64,000 nucleotides of DNA from Pezizomycotina sp. ARF18 (lineage: Eukaryota; Ascomycota), in contig AZLU01000015.1 in the NCBI GenBank assembly GCA_002224055.1, positions 310,333 to 374,332 of the forward strand, given 5' to 3'. Below, one piece after another: positions 58,700 through 64,000 of the stretch (position 1 is the stretch's first letter; every line of letters begins with the position of its first letter). The translations under genes and the position numbers were made by a program. The notes below the pieces were generated by a model. That model was not told the DNA's origin and ran no database searches. It worked only from the letters and a program-made list of their open reading frames with translations.

Positions 58700-59363
58700 A
58701 CAATGGCCAAATAACAATGAATAATGAATAAATATATAATAATCATTCAACGGTAACGATATACGCTGCCTAATCCGTGCTTGGGGCTCGACAAATAAGC
58801 AGAAGAGTGCAAGGCCGTATCCTCACGCTATATACCGGGGTAGTCTTTAACAGTTTCCCGCTTTTCGCGGATCTTAAGCGAAAAGAAGTTGGATCAAAAG
58901 CGGAAGTGGGTCAACGACTCGCCTCCCGATTCGCCTGTGTAACGAACGATTTCGCTTACATTTACACAGCCACATTATCATTATATACTGATGAACGCCA
59001 GCTACAGTTCTGGTAAAAAGCACCTCCATTTCTTCCAATTCAATTGATAAGATATTTTGAGACTTTTGCTTACATTCGTCTTTCAGGTTTAGATATACAT
59101 ATACTCAGATCCTTGTTCAGTATCATATATATGTAGGCAATTGGCTGCTATACGCGAGTGCAATTTAAACTACAGTCTCTACAACGCCTCCAGTAGCAAT
59201 GCATTGAGACTTCCATGAAAGAAAATGTCATTGTCACTCAATGTAGCCGGAGGGAGCAGCCCGCAGCTCCATTCCGGGTACCCAGTCGCTCGGAAGGGTT
59301 CCCGCAGGACAGAGGACCGCCGCCTAAATCCCGCGGCTCTCACAGGTCTCAGGCGACAGAGAC
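58700..59363. other. upstream region of the CorA-like gene
   Basis: No gene is supported. The 79-codon frame at 58777-59016 shows no domain. The rest is AT-rich promoter-like DNA. Confidence 0.45.
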
Positions 59364-60957
59364 ATGCCGCCCGGCGAGATTGCTAGCGCTGACTCCTCTA
59401 AATCTACCGCTACTGTTACTGCCAGCGGCGACCTAGGCGAAGCCAGCAGTCGCGCGTCCGACACGCTCTTCGGCGACGACTGGGACGACTACCCGCGTAA
59501 TTTGAAAAGCTACATACCAGTGATAGACTATCACCCTTCGAAGATCAATTCTTCACATACAAGAGCCTTTTCAGCGCGTCCACGGTGTTGATGTATTCGA
59601 TTTACATGGGGGTTCGCCGAGTTACCGCGCGCAGCTTAATGACGAGAGCTTGCGTAATATGCTGCTCGTGAAGGAGGCGCCGGACGTTAGAGTTATTTTT
59701 ATCGATAGGGTTGGATCGGGGGGAGTAGAGGTAGCGGGAGGTATACTACGACGATGGCGATGATGAAGAAGTTATTTTCGTTACATGAGGTTCCGATGGA
59801 TTTTTGAGGAGCCACGCGACGGAGAAGGAGATGACGTGGCCGGTCGAAACGAGGAACCTGTTGAAAGATGATGGGAAGAGTGTCGACACGAACTCCTTCG
59901 AGTTTGGTATAACACGAAGTTACGGACGAAAGTTCTCCGCGGCAAAGGGGAGAATAAAGTAAAGCAGATGGCGGTATACACCGCTGCAACACTTCAAATT
60001 TTCTGGAATCGACGATAATATACGTCGTCGGAGCGGATGATATCATAAAAGAACGGTTTCGGCAGCTGAGGTTTCCATGGTCGTCGTTTAATTGCTTCTC
60101 GATACATATAGTCATACTGTCCCGCTTACTGGACTGCTACACGGAAATGAGCCAGGACGTCCGCGACGTCGTCAAGATACTGACGACGAACCAGAGTCCG
60201 CAGGGTTTACTGTCCGACCCGCACCTCTCCGCTTCATCCACCGCAAAGCTGAATCGTCGAATATACTGGAGCACGAGCTCGAGCTTCTTCTCGAAGTAAT
60301 ACACCACATCCGGCGGCACCACAACAGCTACCGCACGCACTCCTCCGACCCGTTTACCGCTCACAGAATAGAAGAAAGACTATCATCCATGGTGAGCTCG
60401 GCGAAACAATTAAAGATGTGGTGCCAGAAGTGTTACGTGATGATGTCCGGCCAGCTATCGCTCGCGTACAGCTCCATCTCGCAAGCCGACAGCAGGGCGA
60501 ACATCCAGATCGCTATGCTCGCGCAAAAGGATTCCCGACGAACAGCAATAATCTCATACGTCACCATCTTATTCCTCCGCCCACAGCCGTGGCTTCAATA
60601 TTCGGTACGAATTTCTTCAATTTGGACGGACGGGTTTCAAGCTTCTTCCAAGATCTGGATATTCTTCGTCAGTACCGTCATCGTCACCGTGCTCGTATTC
60701 GCGGGGTGGGCGCTGTGGAAGGTGTGGAGAACTCGCACAGCGACGACGAGTGGGACGCCATAAGGCCGTCTGGGGGTGCTAGGGGCATCGGCGGTGATCC
60801 GGGCAGCGCGAATAACCCGCAGGGAGGCGTGAATCAAGCGGGGTTTAACGATACGGATTCGCTTTACCGGTACAAGGAAGGGTTCGAAGGCGGTATTAAA
60901 CCGCTGGGGAGGACGTTTACGGTGCTGGAGCTCGCGGGAGGGGGTGCGCGGTATTAA
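59364..60957 (+). CDS. CorA-like membrane protein
   Basis: The ATG opens MPPGEIASADSSKSTATVTA, an acidic linker (FGDDWDDYPRNLKSYIPVID) and a soluble domain rich in frame shifts (NMLLVKEAPDVRVIFIDRVG, EMTWPVETRNLLKDDG, STIIYVVGADDIIKERFRQL). A helical region follows (LLDCYTEMSQDVRDVVKILT; AYSSISQADSRANIQIAMLA), then two C-terminal membrane helices. The first ends TAVASIFGTNFFNLDG, where CorA proteins carry GMN, and the second is IFFVSTVIVTVLVFAGWALW. This layout is that of fungal CorA-like Mg2+ transporter-domain proteins, whose transport activity is mostly untested. The tail ends either at 60763 or, in another frame, as a Gly/Asn-rich stretch to TAA at 60955-60957. At least four frame breaks are present. 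Locating the helices is secure, but substrate is inference. Confidence 0.7.
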
Positions 60958-61579
60958 AGGAGTTTTTTTTTATATATAAGGTTTAATGTGAGGATCGATA
61001 TCCGTCTTAAAGTTTAGTTTGAGTTTTTAAAATGTAAAATAAGCGTTGTACATACGAATAAGCGCGAGATGTTAGCGATAATTATTGAACTTGATAAGTG
61101 GAAGCTTATGGAGGTCATATTGTGCGAAGCGCTGCTTATTGCCCTTCGCCGCCCAAGTGCCTTACAGCCGAAAGAGTTGCAACCAAGAATCTCATCCGCC
61201 CATGCACTACATTTCTGGTAGATATTACTATTCACGATTCATCTATCCCGTGCACTCTGCTTTGGTGCGGTATAATTGCAAGTATGCTTCTAAATGGCTA
61301 TCTGCTATACCACGCAATGGCCGAATATCAAATCACATTGGCTGAATAGTATACCAATAAACGATGCTCGTTGGCTCAAAGAACTCCATTGTAAATTGAT
61401 TACTTTACTCGCCTTCTTATAAACCAAATAAGTTTTCCCTAAAACCGTATTCCTGTTTTTGTTTGAGAATTTGAATATACAGCTTTTTGCGCAAGTTTCA
61501 CGGGAGAAATTAAAAACCCCAAAATAAATATATGAAAGAAATAACAACAATATGCAAAGATAGGTGAGCGTGGAACATT
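60958..61579. other. convergent 3' flanks, no gene seen
   Basis: 622 bases between the ends of the CorA-like gene and eIF3e. Overlapping short frames on both strands have no family resemblance. Confidence 0.5.
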
Positions 61580-63298
61580 CTATTTAGCACTGACAGCAGC
61601 GCTCATTATCTGGCTGCGCACGAAAGCTCCACGGGTCTTCTCGATGACTTGCTGGTATACGGACTGGGGCGGGTGGTTCATGATGACGGTACCTGTTACA
61701 AAGTTAGCTCTTACACTCCCGCAGAAAAGAAGACAAAGAATGGTACACTTACATCTTGTAGTCGATCTTGGCATCAACCCTGGTATCTCTTATAAGGTTG
61801 ACGATCCACTTCTCGCCCTCTTCTTGCGATAGGTTAAGACGTTGCGATAGATCCCTAAGTTCGTAGTTAGTAAAACGAAAATATATATATATATAGCTAG
61901 GACCTCGTTGGAATAACAGCGAGATACATACTTGATATCTATCCGCTGGTGGATCCTGCAGTAGGCCTCGCTGATCAGGTGACGGGCGGAATCGACGAAC
62001 TGCTCAGCCGTCGCCAAGAGGAAGAAATCGTTCTTCAGGACAATCTCCGCCTCGCCGAGCTCCTCTGAGCCTCCTCAAAGTCGTAGTCGATGTGCAGCGC
62101 GGCGACGAACTCCGTCACAGGGTCGATGTACTCGTACTGCTCCTGCTTGACGACGCGGACAAGCTCCTTGAACTGCTTCTGCTGGACGACCGAGTTCCTG
62201 CCGTCCGGCCCCTGTTAGTGATCACGGCGGCAGCAAGGTACGCAGTATCCACGGGCAGGAAGTCTGAATCGTGTTATGAACGAGGGGGAGAAGAGGAGGT
62301 CGGTGATGACGTCCCTGGCGGGTTCGTGGTTGAACAGGGGGAAGAGGGCCCAGTGGATGAGCCAGGTGCGGTGCTGGAGCTGGGCGACGGGGTTGTTGAA
62401 GAGCTTAGATTCGATGGTCTCCTTGACCTTTTGGATTTCCTCCATGGCGCCGTCCCATTCGTTGAGCAGGATCTCGCAGGCTAGCTTTCCCACGTAGCGG
62501 AAGCTACCTTGTCACTGTCCGTTGACTATAATAAAGAAAAATAAATGGAATGTCAGTACGTCGACGTCCTTGGGATATATATATGTATAATTGAGCGAAG
62601 CTACGACGGGGAGAATGCTGCCGACCAGAATTCTAAAGTACTGCAAGAGATCCGATGCAGATGCGTAGTCTCCGCAGCTGTACTGGCACTGACCGAATTT
62701 CAGTAGCGAATTGACCATGTTACTGAGACCTTTAAAATAGGTGACGATAAACTCCACCGTTAGCATACTATTTCATTATAACCAATATATCGTATTTTAT
62801 AATGTTTTCCAACCCTTGTAGAACAAGAAAAAGTGAAGGGATAACTAAATGAATGCATCAGATGGGAAACAAAGGAACATACACCGTGGTTATCCTTGAG
62901 GAACTGCAAGTTCTGCATCTTATCCTGCCTAAGGGAAGCGATGACGTCCTTGTCCTCAGCAGCTCGATAATCTTCGAGCTTCTCGTTCTCGAGCGACTTA
63001 AGCTCCTGGAGCACGACCTGCTTCCTGGCGGCAAACTCGGAGGGTGCCTCCTCTGAGTTGTGGAGCTGCTTCCAGAGGCTGGCGACGAAGTCGGTCATGT
63101 TGGTGGGCTTGAGGAGGTCGTATGTGCTCTGCATGAGCTCCTCGGGGGTATATCTCCTGCTGTGACATGAACTCAAGCAAGGGAAGATGAGGTGGCGGTC
63201 GAGGTGGGGCATCATCTTGGGCAGAGGTTGTACTTTTTGACGATGTCGGTCTGGTCGACCGCGCCGGCGTTGGCGGAGTCGCCATTGTTATCCGCCAT
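61580..63298 (-). CDS. eukaryotic translation initiation factor 3 subunit E (eIF3e/Int6)
   Basis: This PCI-domain subunit of the eIF3 complex recruits the 43S ribosomal complex. ATG at 63296-63298 opens [32 protein letters not shown] and [20 protein letters not shown] follow, with a frame break in a C run near 63150, then [20 protein letters not shown] and [20 protein letters not shown]. After introns come [60 protein letters not shown] and [15 protein letters not shown]. The PCI region includes [12 protein letters not shown], and the tail has [20 protein letters not shown] and SAK before TAG at 61580-61582. The FGxxQYSCGxY and QQRTWLIHW-like motifs are diagnostic. Introns lie near 62770-62880, 62520-62610, 61840-61930 and 61695-61755. 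Confidence 0.94.
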
Positions 63299-64000
63299 GG
63301 TGTTGTTTTTAATTTTGCTGTTGCTGTTGCTTCTTCTCTCTATAGCCTGTTAATTTGCACTAGATATATATCTTTCTTTCCCCTCTGTAGTATTATCCTT
63401 TGTCGAGTTCCTTTGTTGCATGCAATATGATCGTTGCTCTGCGTATAACCGAGCCGTATATAAGTGTGTCTAGAAGCAAGGGTGCTAAGTGCAAGTGAAT
63501 GGCTTGCTGGACCCTCCTAGAGCTACTTCTTAGGATTGAAAGTCTTTCTTTCTTCTTTTTTTTTTTTATTTTTTATTTTTATTTTTTTTATCTTAATTAC
63601 TATCCTAAAACTTCTATACACTTTGAAGGTACCGACGACATGGATGATACAAAGAAAGTGAGTCTTAGCGCTGAAACGCTTTTTTTTACTTTTTTTTTTT
63701 TTTTTTTTTTTTTGATATCTCACTTTCCTTTGTCCTCGTTATTTTCTTTAATTTTTTTTTTTAATTTTTTCTCTAGTTTTATAGGCTTAGGGCTTACTTT
63801 TTTCCTGCTAATTATACCAAGACGTTAGACCATTATATACATGCGGAGGTCCACCTTAAAACAGCAATACACTCCGTAAAATAAAAAAAGGTATAGAATT
63901 AGAAATTATATATATATATAATAAAAGAAGAATACTTGAGTACGGACAACCCAACCCTAATACTTCCTAATTTAGGAAGTGCTAAGCCTATAAAACTATA
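63299..64000. other. eIF3e promoter and window edge
   Basis: No gene is supported. The stretch holds T runs near 63559-63590 and 63690-63712, a TA repeat near 63910-63922, and a palindrome at 63962-63980. The Phe-rich frame at 63499-63828 is a translation of the T runs. Confidence 0.5.
63962..63980. repeat. 19-base palindrome
   Basis: ACTTCCTAA and TTAGGAAGT are perfect inverted arms of nine bases around a single central T. Flanks are AT-rich. It could be a terminator-like hairpin or an element end cut by the window. Confidence 0.7.

Overview
The window is nuclear DNA of a filamentous ascomycete (Pezizomycotina). The evidence is short introns (about 50-200 bases) with GTAAGT/GTACGT-type donors and CTAAC-like branch sites, pyrimidine-rich leaders, and a full set of recognisable ascomycete housekeeping genes (PilB-type eisosome protein, RPA135, MIC26/27, ARL8, MED14, Atg22, UNG, an OSBP-related protein, eIF3e). 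I cannot fix the class from sequence alone. Almost every recognisable gene is broken by isolated one-base indels, mostly in homopolymers, although both flanks of each break keep good family similarity. This looks like a long-read assembly that was not fully polished rather than a cluster of pseudogenes, so gene spans below run from inferred start to inferred stop across introns and frame breaks.

Layout. 1-0.8 kb: no gene. 0.9-2.5 kb (minus): a three-exon small mitochondrial-type membrane protein and a possible micro-gene. 4.3-5.6 kb (plus): PilB-like eisosome gene. 5.6-14.9 kb: a 9-kb gene desert holding a mid-GC, ORF-poor island with at least three diverged copies of one sequence unit. 14.9-24.6 kb (all minus): RPA135, MIC26/27, an Arg/Ser-rich small protein, and a cysteine-rich single-pass membrane protein of the fibroin-3-related type. 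24.6-29.8 kb: non-coding, ending in the long CT-rich leader of ARL8 (29.8-31.3 kb, plus). 34.3-37.5 kb (minus): MED14. 38.9-40.7 kb (plus): ATG22. 42.6-44.4 kb (minus): conserved ascomycete protein of unknown function. 47.9-49.5 kb (plus): uracil-DNA glycosylase. 51.3-53.6 kb (plus): OSBP-related lipid-transfer protein. 55.8-56.5 kb (plus): orphan ORF. 57.1-57.9 kb (minus): two small single-pass membrane proteins. 58.43-58.70 kb: a MITE with 27-base terminal inverted repeats and TA target sites. 59.4-61.0 kb (plus): CorA-like membrane protein. 61.6-63.3 kb (minus): eIF3e.

The genes do not form one pathway. They are a typical mixed set of fungal housekeeping genes: transcription (RPA135, MED14), translation (eIF3e), membrane organisation and lipid transport (PilB, MIC26/27, OSBP-related, ARL8, Atg22), DNA repair (UNG) and ion transport (CorA-like). 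The parts least explained by known families are the MITE, the repeat island at 6.5-7.9 kb, the orphan ORF at 55.8 kb, and the small membrane-protein genes at 0.9 and 57 kb.
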